Position numbers and translations under genes: made by a program. A DNA stretch of 64,000 nucleotides from Synechococcus sp. CCY 9618 (lineage in GTDB: Bacteria > Cyanobacteriota > Cyanobacteriia > PCC-6307 > Cyanobiaceae), in the NCBI RefSeq assembly GCF_019038415.1, contig NZ_JAFKRG010000010.1, positions 33,077-97,076 on the forward strand. Reading direction: 5' to 3'. Under the pieces are notes generated by a model. That model searched no databases. It had not been told where the DNA came from and was given only the letters and a program-made list of their open reading frames with translations. Numbering within the stretch: the stretch's first letter is position 1; each line of letters starts with the position of its first letter. Positions 36,685-46,023 of the stretch are shown piece after piece.

Positions 36685-37401
36685 ATGGCCCCCAACACTC
36701 CCGCAATTCTTTTTGAACCCCGGGGCCCGGTTCCCTTCCCGCTGGCCTGGGAATGGCAGCGCCGGCTGCAGCGGCGTCGCTTCGACGATCCCGCCGCCCC
36801 AGACGCTCTGCTGCTCCTCGAGCACGAGCCCTGCTACACCCTGGGTCGGGGGGCCAGCCTGCGCCATCTGGGCTTCGATCCCGCCCATCCCCCCCTGCCC
36901 CTGTTCCGCATCGACCGGGGCGGTGAGGTCACCCACCACCTGCCGGGCCAGCTGGTGCTCTATCCCGTGCTCGATCTGCAGCGCCACGGCGCCGACCTGC
37001 ACCTCTATCTCAGGGCGTTGGAGGAGGTGGTGCTGGCGGTGCTGCGGGACCTGGGGCTGGAAGGGGAGCGGGTCGAGGACCTCACCGGGGTGTGGCTGGA
37101 GGGCCGCAAGCTGGCGGCCATCGGCGTCGGCGCCCGGCGTTGGATCAGCCAGCACGGGCTGGCCCTGAACGTGGACTGTGCCCTGGAGGGTTTCGGGGCG
37201 ATCGTTCCCTGCGGCATCCAGGACCGGCCCGTGGGCCGGCTGGTCGACTGGCGGCCCGGCCTCACCCCGGAGCAGGTGGCGCCGCTGCTGCTGGCGGCCT
37301 TCGTCCGGCGGTTCGGGCTGGTGCTGCGGTCGCCCCGGCCGGAGGAGGAACTGGCGAGGGCAGGAGCTGGAGGGATCGGGCCAGGCCTGGGAGAATCCTG
37401 A
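36685..37401 (+). CDS. lipB: Octanoyltransferase
   Basis: 238 residues from ATG at 36685. Moves octanoyl from acyl carrier protein to apo-proteins, the first step in lipoylation of pyruvate dehydrogenase E2 and glycine cleavage H protein. Catalytic Lys142 in GRKLAAIG and Cys176 in IVPCGI; the substrate loop [14 protein letters not shown] is at 79-92. About 25 extra residues at the C-terminus. The E2 that needs this modification is encoded 2.5 kb downstream on the same strand. Confidence 0.93.
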   Translation: MAPNTPAILFEPRGPVPFPLAWEWQRRLQRRRFDDPAAPDALLLLEHEPCYTLGRGASLRHLGFDPAHPPLPLFRIDRGGEVTHHLPGQLVLYPVLDLQRHGADLHLYLRALEEVVLAVLRDLGLEGERVEDLTGVWLEGRKLAAIGVGARRWISQHGLALNVDCALEGFGAIVPCGIQDRPVGRLVDWRPGLTPEQVAPLLLAAFVRRFGLVLRSPRPEEELARAGAGGIGPGLGES

Positions 37402-37428
37402 GCTTCCGCTCTCCCGCGCCTGCCGCCC

Positions 37429-39366
37429 ATGAACGCCAGAGCCGAGATCCAATGGAGCGGCAGCCCCCAGGACCGCCGCGCCCTGGCCGCTCGCCACGAC
37501 TGGAGCCGGCTCGAGGGCCTCGAAGGCCTCTGGCCCGAGCTTGAACGTCTCTACGGCGATGCGGTCGCCCTGGAGGCCCCCCATGGCCGCCATCCGGAAA
37601 CATTGCGCTTCGCCGAGCTGCGCCAGGCCATCGACCGGGCCGCCGCGGCCTTTGCCGATCTGGGGGCGGTGGACGGGGACGTGGTCGCCCTGTTCGCCGA
37701 GAATGGCCCCCGCTGGCTGGTGGCCGACCAGGGCCTGATGCGGGCCGGCGCCGCCGATGCGGTGCGGGGCAGCGGAGCGCCGGTCGAGGAGCTGCGCTAC
37801 ATCCTCGAGGATGCCGGCGCCATCGGCCTGGTGCTGGAATCGGCCGCCCTGCTGGAGCGCCTGGAGCTGGCCGGGCCGGCCCTGGAGCGGCTGCGCTTTG
37901 TGGTGCTGCTGGAGGGCGAGGCTCCCGCCGTGCCGCCCCCGGTGCCCTGTCTCACCTGGTCGGAGCTGCTGGAACGGGGAGCGGACAAACCGCCGCCGCC
38001 GCTTCCTGCCGGGGGTCCCCAGCGACTGGCCAGCCTGCTCTACACCTCCGGCACCACGGGCCAGCCCAAGGGGGTGCCCCTCAGCCACGCCAACCTGCTG
38101 CACCAGTTGCGCAACCTGGGGGTGGCGGTGGCCCCGAGCCCCGGCGACCAGGTGCTCAGCGTGCTGCCGATCTGGCACGCCTACGAACGCACGGCCGAGT
38201 ACTTCCTGCTGAGCTGCGGCTGCCGCCAGACCTACACCACCCTCAGGCAGCTGCGCTCCGACCTGCAGAAGGTGCGGCCCCAGTACCTGATCAGCGTGCC
38301 GCGGCTGTGGGAAGCCCTGCTCTCCGGTTTCGAGGACGCCCTGGCCGCCATGCCCCCCTCCCGCCAGCGGCTGCTGCGCACGGCCCTTGCCCTCAGCCGG
38401 GGGTACCACCGCCGCCGCCGGGTGGCGCTGGATCTGACCCTGGCCCCCGAGGCGGTGCCCGGTCGCGTCCTGGCCGCTGCCGGCGCCCTGCTGGTCTGGC
38501 CCCTGCACGCTCTGGCGGGAGCCGTGCTCTGGCCGAAGGTGCGAGGCCAGCTGGTGGGCGGACGTCTGCGTACGGCCATCAGCGGCGGTGGTGCCCTGGC
38601 GATCCATGTCGATGGCTTCTTCGAGGCCGTCGGCATCGAGCTGCTGGTGGGCTACGGCCTCACCGAGACCAGTCCGGTGCTCTCCTGCCGGCGGCCCTGG
38701 AGCAACCGCCGCGGCAGCGCCGGCCAGCCCCTGCCGGACACGGCCCTCAAGGTGGTGGACCCGGCCAGCGGCGCCACCCTGGCCTGCGGTGAGCGCGGAC
38801 TGGTGCTGGCCCGCGGCCCCCAGGTGATGGCCGGCTACCACCACAAGCCCGAGGCCACTGCCAGGGTGCTCGATGGGGAGGGCTGGTTCGACACCGGCGA
38901 CCTGGGCCTGCTGCTGCCCGACGGCACCCTGGTGCTCACCGGCCGGGCCAAGGACACCATCGTGCTCAGCAGCGGCGAGAACATCGAGCCGGGCCCCCTG
39001 GAGGAGGCCCTGGTGGCCTCCCCCCTGGTGGAGCAGGTGATGCTGGTGGGTCAGGACCGCAAGCAGCTCGGTGCCCTGCTGGTGCCGAAACCGGAGGTCC
39101 TGCAGGCCTTTGCGGCGGCGGCGGAGCTGCCCCTGCCCGGGGACGGTGCCGCCGATCCGGCCCTGCTGCGGGCTCTCTGCCGGGAGTGCAACCGGCTGCT
39201 GGCCGCCCGACCAGGCTCCCGGCCGGACGAGCGGCTGGGCGGTGTGGCCCTGGTGGAACCTTTCAGCATCGACAACGGCCTGCTCACCCAGACCCTCAAG
39301 CAGCGGCGGGACCGCATCGCCGATCGGGACAGGGCCGCCATCGCCGCGATCTATGCGGGTGGTTGA
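37429..39366 (+). CDS. Long-chain acyl-ACP/acyl-CoA synthetase
   Basis: 645 residues from ATG at 37429. AMP-forming ligase with the P-loop YTSGTTGQPKGVPLSHAN near residue 205 and GYGLTETSP near 409. The GWFDTGDLG and the hinge TGRAKDTIVLSSGENIEP follow. Cyanobacteria have one such enzyme, the acyl-ACP synthetase (Aas), which recycles free fatty acids into membrane lipids, and this is the likely role. A ~55-residue insert with a hydrophobic stretch (ALLVWPLHALAGAVLWP) may anchor it to the membrane. 27 bp after lipB. Confidence 0.9.
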   Translation: MNARAEIQWSGSPQDRRALAARHDWSRLEGLEGLWPELERLYGDAVALEAPHGRHPETLRFAELRQAIDRAAAAFADLGAVDGDVVALFAENGPRWLVADQGLMRAGAADAVRGSGAPVEELRYILEDAGAIGLVLESAALLERLELAGPALERLRFVVLLEGEAPAVPPPVPCLTWSELLERGADKPPPPLPAGGPQRLASLLYTSGTTGQPKGVPLSHANLLHQLRNLGVAVAPSPGDQVLSVLPIWHAYERTAEYFLLSCGCRQTYTTLRQLRSDLQKVRPQYLISVPRLWEALLSGFEDALAAMPPSRQRLLRTALALSRGYHRRRRVALDLTLAPEAVPGRVLAAAGALLVWPLHALAGAVLWPKVRGQLVGGRLRTAISGGGALAIHVDGFFEAVGIELLVGYGLTETSPVLSCRRPWSNRRGSAGQPLPDTALKVVDPASGATLACGERGLVLARGPQVMAGYHHKPEATARVLDGEGWFDTGDLGLLLPDGTLVLTGRAKDTIVLSSGENIEPGPLEEALVASPLVEQVMLVGQDRKQLGALLVPKPEVLQAFAAAAELPLPGDGAADPALLRALCRECNRLLAARPGSRPDERLGGVALVEPFSIDNGLLTQTLKQRRDRIADRDRAAIAAIYAGG

Positions 39367-39413
39367 CCGGATCGCCCGCCGCCTGACAGCCTGACCCCTG
39401 CACCTCACCTCCC

Positions 39414-39857
39414 ATGGCCGACTGCAACACCCTCAGCATCAAGCGTTCGATCACGGTGCGGGCGGTGGTGACCCCCCGCTGGAAGGAGGATGCCGAGCGG
39501 GAGCTCAGCAATGCCCTTACCAACTTCGACCAGCAGCTGGCCCAGCTGGAGCAGGAGGGCCAGCGCCTGATCGACGAGATCCGCCGCCAGAGCGCCAATC
39601 CGCTGGATCCCCGGGTGCAGGAGCAGGTGGGTTCGGTGCAGCAGCAGGTGGCGGCCAAGCGGGCCGAGTTCGAGGAGCAGAAGCGGCAGGTGCTCGAGCA
39701 GCAGCGCCAGGTGCGAGAGCTGGAGATGGAGCAGGTGGTGGAGCAGGGGCAGATCGAGAGCTTCTGCGACGTGCAGGTGGGCGACAACCTGGTGCAGAAG
39801 CTGCAGGTGTCGGTGCTGGTGCGCGATGGGGTGATCGAGGCGATCGAGGGGGGCTGA
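39414..39857 (+). CDS. YlqD-family coiled-coil protein
   Basis: 147 residues from ATG at 39414. Opening SIKRSITVRAVVTPRWKEDAE and a later FCDVQVGDNLVQKLQVSVLV, both as in the YlqD family, flank a long Gln/Glu-rich coiled coil (~30-110, with EEQKRQVLEQQRQVRELEME). Soluble, no signal. Function unknown. It lies 46 bp before the pyruvate dehydrogenase E2 gene, an order often seen in picocyanobacteria. Confidence 0.78.
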   Translation: MADCNTLSIKRSITVRAVVTPRWKEDAERELSNALTNFDQQLAQLEQEGQRLIDEIRRQSANPLDPRVQEQVGSVQQQVAAKRAEFEEQKRQVLEQQRQVRELEMEQVVEQGQIESFCDVQVGDNLVQKLQVSVLVRDGVIEAIEGG

Positions 39858-39902
39858 TCCTTTCGCTGCCTAAAATCCCCCCATCACAGAGTCAGATCTC
39901 CG

Positions 39903-41243
39903 TTGGCCACCCACGAAATCTTCATGCCGGCCCTCAGCTCCACCATGACGGAGGGCAAGATCGTGGAGTGGCTCAAGAAGCCCGGCGAGCGGGTGGAGCG
40001 GGGTGAGTCGGTGCTGGTGGTGGAGTCCGACAAGGCCGACATGGATGTGGAGGCCTTCCAGGAGGGTTTTCTGGCCGCGGTGCTGATGGAGGCCGGCAGC
40101 ACGGCCCCGGTGGGCGAAACGATCGGTCTGATCGTCGAGAGCGAAGCCGAGATCGCCGCGGCGAAGGCCGCGGCTCCCGCTCCGGCTGCTGCGGCTGCCG
40201 CCCCCGCTCCTGCTGCCCCGACGCTCACCGTCACCCCAGCCGCACCGCCACCGGCCCCTGCGGCCACCCCTACCCCTGCCCCCGTGGCGGCCGCTCCGGC
40301 CCCGGTGGCGGCACCCGCCGTCACGGACGGCCGCGTGGTGGCCACCCCCCGGGCCCGCAAGCTGGCCAGCCAGCTCGGCGTGGCCCTGGCTTCGGTGCGG
40401 GGCACTGGTCCCAACGGCCGCATCCAGGCCGAGGACGTGGAGCAGGCCGCCGGCCAGCCGGTGAGCGTGCCGCGGGTGGCCGAGGGCACAGCTGCCGCGA
40501 TGGCGCCCGCCGCCGGCAACGGCTCTGCTCCGGCCCCTGCCGCCCCCGCCGGCCAGACCTTCGGGCGACCCGGTGAGACGGTGGCCTTCAACACCCTGCA
40601 GCAGGCCGTCGTTCGCAACATGAACGTCAGCCTGGCTGTCCCCTGCTTCCACGTCGGCTACACGATCACCACCGACCGGCTCGACGCGTTCTACAAACAG
40701 GTGAAACCCAAGGGCGTCACCATGACCGCCCTTCTGGCCAAGGCCGTGGGCGTCACCCTGGCGCGCCATCCCCAGGTGAACGCCGCCGCCTCCGATACCG
40801 GCATGACCTATCCGGCGGCGGTGAATGTGGCGGTGGCGGTGGCCATGGACGACGGTGGCCTGATCACCCCCGTGCTGGCGGCCGCCGACAGCACCGACCT
40901 CTATTCCCTCTCCCGGAACTGGGCCGATCTGGTGGCCCGCTCCCGCTCCAAGCAGCTCAAGCCCGAGGAATACTCCACCGGCACCTTCACCCTCTCCAAC
41001 CTGGGCATGTTCGGCGTCGACCGCTTCGACGCGATCCTGCCGCCGGGCACCGGCGCCATCCTGGCGGTGGCCGCCTCCCGGCCGGTGGTCGTGGCTCTCA
41101 AGGACGGCTCCATCGCTGTCCGGCGCCAGATGCAGGTGAATCTCACCGCCGATCACCGGGTGATCTACGGCACCCATGGGGCCGCCTTCCTCAAGGATCT
41201 GGCCGACCTGATCGAGAACCGCCCCGACAGCCTGGCGCTCTAG
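39903..41243 (+). CDS. pdhC: Pyruvate dehydrogenase E2 (dihydrolipoamide acetyltransferase)
   Basis: 446 residues from a TTG at 39903 (MATHEIFMPALSSTMTEGK), which is the family start; the ATG seven codons in would cut the lipoyl domain. Lipoyl domain with Lys44 in ESDKADMDVE, an Ala/Pro-rich flexible linker (~84-138), peripheral subunit-binding domain (ATPRARKLASQLG), a second Ala/Pro linker and the catalytic domain ending NLTADHRVIYGTHGAAFL with the active-site His. One lipoyl domain only. E3 is lpdA at 5.5 kb; E1 is not in the window. Confidence 0.95.
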   Translation: MATHEIFMPALSSTMTEGKIVEWLKKPGERVERGESVLVVESDKADMDVEAFQEGFLAAVLMEAGSTAPVGETIGLIVESEAEIAAAKAAAPAPAAAAAAPAPAAPTLTVTPAAPPPAPAATPTPAPVAAAPAPVAAPAVTDGRVVATPRARKLASQLGVALASVRGTGPNGRIQAEDVEQAAGQPVSVPRVAEGTAAAMAPAAGNGSAPAPAAPAGQTFGRPGETVAFNTLQQAVVRNMNVSLAVPCFHVGYTITTDRLDAFYKQVKPKGVTMTALLAKAVGVTLARHPQVNAAASDTGMTYPAAVNVAVAVAMDDGGLITPVLAAADSTDLYSLSRNWADLVARSRSKQLKPEEYSTGTFTLSNLGMFGVDRFDAILPPGTGAILAVAASRPVVVALKDGSIAVRRQMQVNLTADHRVIYGTHGAAFLKDLADLIENRPDSLAL

Positions 41244-41263
41244 GTCCCTGCGCTCCCCCCGCC

Positions 41264-43117
41264 GTGGCCGTCGCGCTGCTCAGCCGGCTCTTCGGCCCCC
41301 CCCTGCCACGCTCCGCCGCCCGCAGCGAACGGCTGCCGAGCTTCCAGGCCCTGGCGATCCTCTCCTCCGATGCCCTCTCCTCGGTGGCCTACGCCACCGA
41401 GGCGGCTATGGGGGTGCTGGTGCTGGCCGGCAGCGGCGCCCTGGGCCTGTCCCTGCCGATCACCGGCGCGATCGTCGTGCTGATCGCCATCGTGGTGTTC
41501 TCCTACCGCCAGACGATCGAGGCCTACCCGCAGGGGGGCGGCTCCTACGTGGTGGCGCGGGAGAACCTGGGCACGGCTCCGTCGCTGGTGGCGGCGGCGG
41601 CCCTGCTGGTCGACTACACCCTCACCGCCGCCGTGAGCCTGATGGCCGGCACCCGTGCCCTGGCCTCGCTGTGGCCGGATCTGCTGCGCCACGAGGTGTC
41701 CTTCTCCCTGGTGCTGCTGCTGCTGGTGGGCTGGGCCAACCTGCGGGGAGTGCGGGAGGCGGGCCGCCTGTTCGCCCTGCCCACCTACGCGTTCGTGGGG
41801 ATGGTGGCCCTGCTGGCCCTGGCCGGTTTCGGCAACCTGCTCCTGGCCCACGGGTTCCGCCCCGACCCGCCGCCGTCGGTGGCGGCCCTGGAGCCTCTCG
41901 GGCTGTTCCTGATCCTGCGGGCCTTCAGCTCGGGCTGCTCAGCCATGACCGGCATCGAGGCGATCGCCAACGGGGTGAAGGTGTTCCGGGAGCCGGCTGC
42001 GGCCCGGGCCCGCTCCACCCTGCTGGTGATGGGCCTGATGCTGTCGGCGATGTTCCTGGTTGTCAGTGGCCTGGGCTACGTGTATGGGATTGCTCCGCGG
42101 CCGGGCACCACGGTGATGGCCCTGATCGGGGCCCGGGTGTTCGGGGCGGGCAGTCCCTTGCTCTGGGGGCTGCAGATCGCCACCCTGCTGATCCTGGTGC
42201 TGGCCGCGAACACGGCCTTCGCCGATTTTCCGCGGCTCGCGGCGATGCTCTCGGAGGACCGCTTCCTGCCCCGCCAGATGGGCTGGATCGGCGACCGGCT
42301 GGTGTTCCAGAACGGCATCGCCGTGCTGGTGGTGGGCACCGCCCTGTTCATCCTGCTCTGCCGCGGCGACACGACCATGGCCGTGAACCTCTATGCCCTG
42401 GGGGTGTTCCTGGCCTTCAGCCTCTCCCAGGCGGGGATGGTGGTCCACTGGTGGCGCCGGCGCGGTGGCGGCTGGCTGGGCCGGCTGCTGATGAACGCCA
42501 CCGGGGCCTTCACCACCCTGCTGGTGCTGGTGGTGATCGTGATCAGCAAGTTCGATGAGGGGGCCTGGGCGGTGGTGATCGCCATCCCGGTGATCGTGGC
42601 CGGCCTGGCGCGCATCCGGCGGCGGTACCGCCAGGTGGACGCGGCGATCGCCCCCGGCGAGGCCGACCGCGGGCCGATCCGGATCCCGGAGCGCAGCGAA
42701 CCGATCGGCAACGACAGCATCGTCTGGGTCCCCTCGCTCAGCCGCCCCTCCCTGGAGGCCCTGCGCTACGCCGCCCGGGTGTCGGACCGGGTCACGGCGG
42801 TGTGGGTGCGCGCTGAGCGGGAGGATCCGGAACGGATCCGGGCCCAGTGGCGCCAGTGGGTGGGGGAGGATCCCCGGCTGGGCCTGGCCATTCTGGACAG
42901 TCCCTACGCCTCCCTGATCCAGCCCTTCGTGGGCTTCGTGGCCGAGCGGGAAGCCCTGCATCCCGACCGTTCCCACACCATCGTCATGCCTGTGGCCATC
43001 CCCCGTTACCCCCTCGACGGCCTGCTGCTCAACCAGCGGGGCCTGAACCTGCGCCAGGCCCTGCTGGCCGAGCGCAACCGGGTCTTCACCCTCGTGCGTT
43101 TCTTCCTGCCGGCCTGA
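41264..43117 (+). CDS. APC-family permease with C-terminal stress-protein-like domain
   Basis: 617 residues from GTG at 41264. About twelve helices in residues 25-450 with the APC signature AYPQGGGSYVVARENLG and SSVAYATEA. Residues ~480-617 form a soluble alpha/beta domain (SIVWVPSLSRPSLEALRYAARV, SHTIVMPVAIPRYPLDGLL) resembling universal stress proteins, as known for a group of amino-acid/cation permeases. Likely amino-acid uptake; substrate unknown. It shares one base with the queA start. Confidence 0.87.
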   Translation: MAVALLSRLFGPPLPRSAARSERLPSFQALAILSSDALSSVAYATEAAMGVLVLAGSGALGLSLPITGAIVVLIAIVVFSYRQTIEAYPQGGGSYVVARENLGTAPSLVAAAALLVDYTLTAAVSLMAGTRALASLWPDLLRHEVSFSLVLLLLVGWANLRGVREAGRLFALPTYAFVGMVALLALAGFGNLLLAHGFRPDPPPSVAALEPLGLFLILRAFSSGCSAMTGIEAIANGVKVFREPAAARARSTLLVMGLMLSAMFLVVSGLGYVYGIAPRPGTTVMALIGARVFGAGSPLLWGLQIATLLILVLAANTAFADFPRLAAMLSEDRFLPRQMGWIGDRLVFQNGIAVLVVGTALFILLCRGDTTMAVNLYALGVFLAFSLSQAGMVVHWWRRRGGGWLGRLLMNATGAFTTLLVLVVIVISKFDEGAWAVVIAIPVIVAGLARIRRRYRQVDAAIAPGEADRGPIRIPERSEPIGNDSIVWVPSLSRPSLEALRYAARVSDRVTAVWVRAEREDPERIRAQWRQWVGEDPRLGLAILDSPYASLIQPFVGFVAEREALHPDRSHTIVMPVAIPRYPLDGLLLNQRGLNLRQALLAERNRVFTLVRFFLPA

Positions 43118-44241
43118 TGTCCGTCCCTCCCGATCCCGCCGACGGGCTCCTCTCCAGCTACTCCTTCGCCCTGCCCGAGGACCTGATCGCCCAGCAGCCG
43201 GCCGAACCCCGTCATGCCGCCCGACTTCTGGTGCTGGAAGGTGCCGGAACGGACACCGATGCGGCGGCGGCCCGGCACCGCACGGTGTGGGACCTGCAGG
43301 AGGAACTGGTGAGCGGTGATCTGCTGGTGGTGAACGACACCCGGGTGCTGCGGGCCCGGCTGGCGGCACGGCGGGCCAGCGGCGGCGCCGTCGAGCTGCT
43401 GCTGCTGGAAGCCCGCGGCGAGGGCCTCTGGCTCTGCCTGGCACGTCCGGCGAAGCGGCTGCACCAGGGAGAGGAGCTCCGCCTGGAAGCGGCGGGCCAG
43501 CCGCCCCTGCCGGTGCGGATCGAGGCCACCGACCCGGCCAGTGGAGGCCGGCTGGTGCGCTTTCCGGCGGACTGCACCGACGCGGCGGCGATCGAGCCCC
43601 TGCTGGCGCGCTACGGGTCCATGCCCCTGCCGCCCTACATCGCGGCGCCGGAGGGGGTGGATGACAGCCGCTATCAGACCCGCTACGCCGCCCGGCCCGG
43701 CGCGGTGGCGGCGCCGACCGCGGGGCTGCATCTCAGCGACGAGCTGCTGGAGGCCCTGCGGGCCCGGGGTGTCCTCCTGGCCACAGTGACCCTGCACGTG
43801 GGGCTGGGCACCTTCCGGCCGGTGGAGAGTGAGGACCTCAGCGCCCTGGAGCTGCACAGTGAGTGGGTGGAGGTGCGCCCCGAGCTGGTGGCGGCGGTGG
43901 CGGCCTGCCGGGCCCGGGGCGGGCGGGTGATCGCCGTGGGCACCACCTGCGTGCGCAGCCTGGAGGGGGTGGCGGCCCTCAACGGTGGTCGGCTGGTGCC
44001 CCACACGGGCCCGGTCAATCTGGTGATTCAGCCCGGTTTCCGCTTCGCCGTGGTGCAGGGGCTGCTGACCAATTTCCATCTGCCGCGCAGCTCCCTGCTG
44101 CTGCTGGTCAGCGCGCTCGTGGGCCGTCCCCGGCTGCTGGCCCTCTACGACGAGGCGATCGCCCATCGGTACCGCTTCTTCTCCTACGGCGATGCCATGT
44201 GGGTTCCGCCCGAGGCGGTGCTGGAGGCGGCCCGGGTCTGA
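43117..44241 (+). CDS. queA: tRNA preQ1(34) S-adenosylmethionine ribosyltransferase-isomerase
   Basis: 374 residues from ATG at 43117, one base overlapping the permease stop. Transfers the ribosyl of SAM to preQ1 at position 34 of tRNA for queuosine. Family motifs: FALPEDLIAQQPAEPRHAARLL, VNDTRVLRARL, YGSMPLPPYI, TLHVGLGTFRPVE, PGFRFAVVQGLLTNFHLPRSSLL and a C-terminal RYRFFSYGDAM. Length is normal. An open frame far upstream inside the permease was not used. Confidence 0.95.
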   Translation: MSVPPDPADGLLSSYSFALPEDLIAQQPAEPRHAARLLVLEGAGTDTDAAAARHRTVWDLQEELVSGDLLVVNDTRVLRARLAARRASGGAVELLLLEARGEGLWLCLARPAKRLHQGEELRLEAAGQPPLPVRIEATDPASGGRLVRFPADCTDAAAIEPLLARYGSMPLPPYIAAPEGVDDSRYQTRYAARPGAVAAPTAGLHLSDELLEALRARGVLLATVTLHVGLGTFRPVESEDLSALELHSEWVEVRPELVAAVAACRARGGRVIAVGTTCVRSLEGVAALNGGRLVPHTGPVNLVIQPGFRFAVVQGLLTNFHLPRSSLLLLVSALVGRPRLLALYDEAIAHRYRFFSYGDAMWVPPEAVLEAARV

Positions 44242-44285
44242 GCGGCGTCTGCCGGAGTCCTGACCTACCGTCAAGGTCGGCGTTG

Positions 44286-45254
44286 ATGCTTCATTTGGCC
44301 ATGGCCCCTGCGACGAGCCAGGCAACCAGTTCTGCCGGCACGGTTGCCAGCAACCTTTCCAGCAATCTTTCAACCCCGCTGGCCCGCAACGGCTACGCGC
44401 TCATCAAGGGCGCCATTCCGGCGGAGCGCATCGATGCCCTGCTGGACTCCCTCGGGCGGATCAAGCGATCGCGCCGATTCCGGTTCCGCGCCCAGGGCAC
44501 CAATTCCTTCGAGGCTCCCAACCTCGATGGCCATGGAAACCTGAGAAATTCGATTCACAATCCCCATCTGCTGGGGGCCCTGCCCGGATTTCAGCAGAAG
44601 GTGGAGGCGATCATCTTCTCCGAGCCGCTCTACCGCTGCCTGCACGACCAGGCCGGAGAGGGGGTGTACGTGAACTGGCAGACGATGCTGTTCGATCGCA
44701 GCGTCGGCACCCGGAACCATCAGGACAGCTGGTATCTCGACACCGACCCCCCCGGCGGTGTGATCGGGGCCTGGATCGCCCTGGAGGACATCACGATGGA
44801 CTGCGGTCCCTTCAAGATCTACGAACGCACCAACCGGGGCCGGATCGATCCTGGGGCCTACGACTTCGGCGATCTGGAGAACGACCGGGCCTTCCAGTGC
44901 GATCACCCCGAGGGGCGCTGTGTGCGCCTGCTGCCGGCCAAGGGGGACGTGATCCTCTGGGATTCCCTGCTGGTGCACGGGGCCGACATGCCGGCCTCCG
45001 ACGTCAAGACCCGCAAGTCCCTCACGGCCCATTTCTATCGCCACGGCAGGGCGGTGCAGGATCAACCGATCAAGCGGTCGTTCTCCATCTACGACCATCG
45101 CCAGCCGGCGACGTCGCGGCACAAGAAGATCCTCAAGGCCGCCACCATTCACCCCCTGCTCTACAGCGGCCTCTGCATCGGCCTTTCGGCGATCAGATCT
45201 CCGGAACTGGTGGGCAGCGGCAATGCACTCACGGAAATCCGCACCGTGAACTGA
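44286..45254 (+). CDS. Phytanoyl-CoA dioxygenase (PhyH) family protein
   Basis: 322 residues from ATG at 44286; a second ATG five codons on is possible. Fe(II)/2-oxoglutarate dioxygenase fold: iron ligands His145 and Asp147 in NHQDSWYLD, the distal His in LLVHGADMP, and an Arg-Lys-Ser stretch (KTRKSLTAHFYRH) for the 2-oxoglutarate carboxylate. The N-terminus is Ser/Thr/Ala-rich and looks unstructured. Substrate unknown; PhyH proteins act on acyl chains, amino acids and natural products. Stands alone after queA. Confidence 0.78.
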   Translation: MLHLAMAPATSQATSSAGTVASNLSSNLSTPLARNGYALIKGAIPAERIDALLDSLGRIKRSRRFRFRAQGTNSFEAPNLDGHGNLRNSIHNPHLLGALPGFQQKVEAIIFSEPLYRCLHDQAGEGVYVNWQTMLFDRSVGTRNHQDSWYLDTDPPGGVIGAWIALEDITMDCGPFKIYERTNRGRIDPGAYDFGDLENDRAFQCDHPEGRCVRLLPAKGDVILWDSLLVHGADMPASDVKTRKSLTAHFYRHGRAVQDQPIKRSFSIYDHRQPATSRHKKILKAATIHPLLYSGLCIGLSAIRSPELVGSGNALTEIRTVN

Positions 45255-45298
45255 ACGGGATCCGCCGCCTCGCTCCCCGTTGCCCCTCCCATGCCATG

Positions 45299-45337
45299 AA
45301 AAAGCCGTCTGCGACTCCCCCGGGGAGCCCAGACGGC
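45299..45337 (-). terminator. Rho-independent terminator of sodB
   Basis: On the minus strand GCCGTCTG pairs with CAGACGGC around an inner GC hairpin (CTCCCCGGGGGAG) and is followed by TTTTT at 45299-45303. It sits 22 bp past the sodB stop and also faces the end of the PhyH gene. Confidence 0.85.
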
Positions 45338-45358
45338 ATCAGGCACGATGGCGAAGAA

Positions 45359-45958
45359 TCAGGCGGCGGCCAGGTTGGCGGCCACGAAATCCCAGTTGAC
45401 CAGTTTGTCGAGGTAGGTGGTCATGTAGTCGGGACGGCGGTTCTGGTAGTCGAGGTAGTAGGCGTGCTCCCAGACGTCCATGGTGAGCAGGGCCTTCATG
45501 CCGTGGGCCAGGGGCAGGTCGGCGTTGGGGGTCTTGGTGATCTTGAGGCTGCCGCCGTCGAGGACCAGCCAGGCCCAGCCGCTGCCGAACTGGGTGCCAC
45601 CGGCGGCCTTGAATTGCTCCTTGAAGGCGTCGAAGCTGCCGAAGTCGGCGTTGATCCTGTCGGCCAGGGCGCCCGTGGGGGCACCGCCGCCGCCGGGCTT
45701 CATGCACTGCCAGTAGAAGCTGTGGTTCCAGACCTGGGCAGCGTTGTTGAAGACGCCGGCCTTGCCGGCGTCGCCGGCCACCGCCAGGATCACCTCCTCC
45801 AGGGTCTTGTCCTCAAGGTCACCGCCCTCGATCGCCTTGTTGAGGTTGGTGACGTAGGCGGCGTGGTGCTTGCCGTGGTGAAACTCCAGGGTCTGCCGGG
45901 AGATATGGGGCTCGAGCGCGTCGAGGCCGTAGGGCAGTTCGGGCAGCTGATGAGCCAT
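45359..45958 (-). CDS. sodB: Iron superoxide dismutase
   Basis: 199 residues from ATG at 45956-45958. Metal ligands are the His in FHHGKHHAAYV, the His in VWNHSFYWQCM, and Asp and His in DVWEHAYYLDY. The QFGSGWAWL motif with Gln before the Phe points to iron, not manganese. No signal peptide, so cytosolic. Removes superoxide from photosynthetic electron flow. It has its own terminator, and a CRP-like palindrome overlaps its promoter. Confidence 0.96.
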   Translation of the reverse strand: MAHQLPELPYGLDALEPHISRQTLEFHHGKHHAAYVTNLNKAIEGGDLEDKTLEEVILAVAGDAGKAGVFNNAAQVWNHSFYWQCMKPGGGGAPTGALADRINADFGSFDAFKEQFKAAGGTQFGSGWAWLVLDGGSLKITKTPNADLPLAHGMKALLTMDVWEHAYYLDYQNRRPDYMTTYLDKLVNWDFVAANLAAA

Positions 45959-45982
45959 GGCTGAAAATTTCGTCTACCCCAT

Positions 45983-45998
45983 TGTAACGAAGGTCACA
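45983..45998. promoter_or_regulatory. CRP-like palindrome over the sodB -10 box
   Basis: TGTAA-N6-TCACA on the plus strand differs from the CRP consensus TGTGA-N6-TCACA by one base. Read towards sodB, a TACAAT (45981-45986 complement) lies 22 nt before the start codon and looks like its -10 box, so a bound factor would block RNA polymerase. No strong -35 is visible. The adjacent fkbp gene is transcribed away. Confidence 0.4.
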
Positions 45999-46023
45999 GG
46001 CAGGCCGGCTGATGCCCTGCTCT

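Noticed and set aside
36664..39408. 914-codon frame antisense to lipB and the acyl-ACP synthetase
   Set aside because: Low-complexity Gly/Gln/His composition; opposite strand carries full catalytic motifs.
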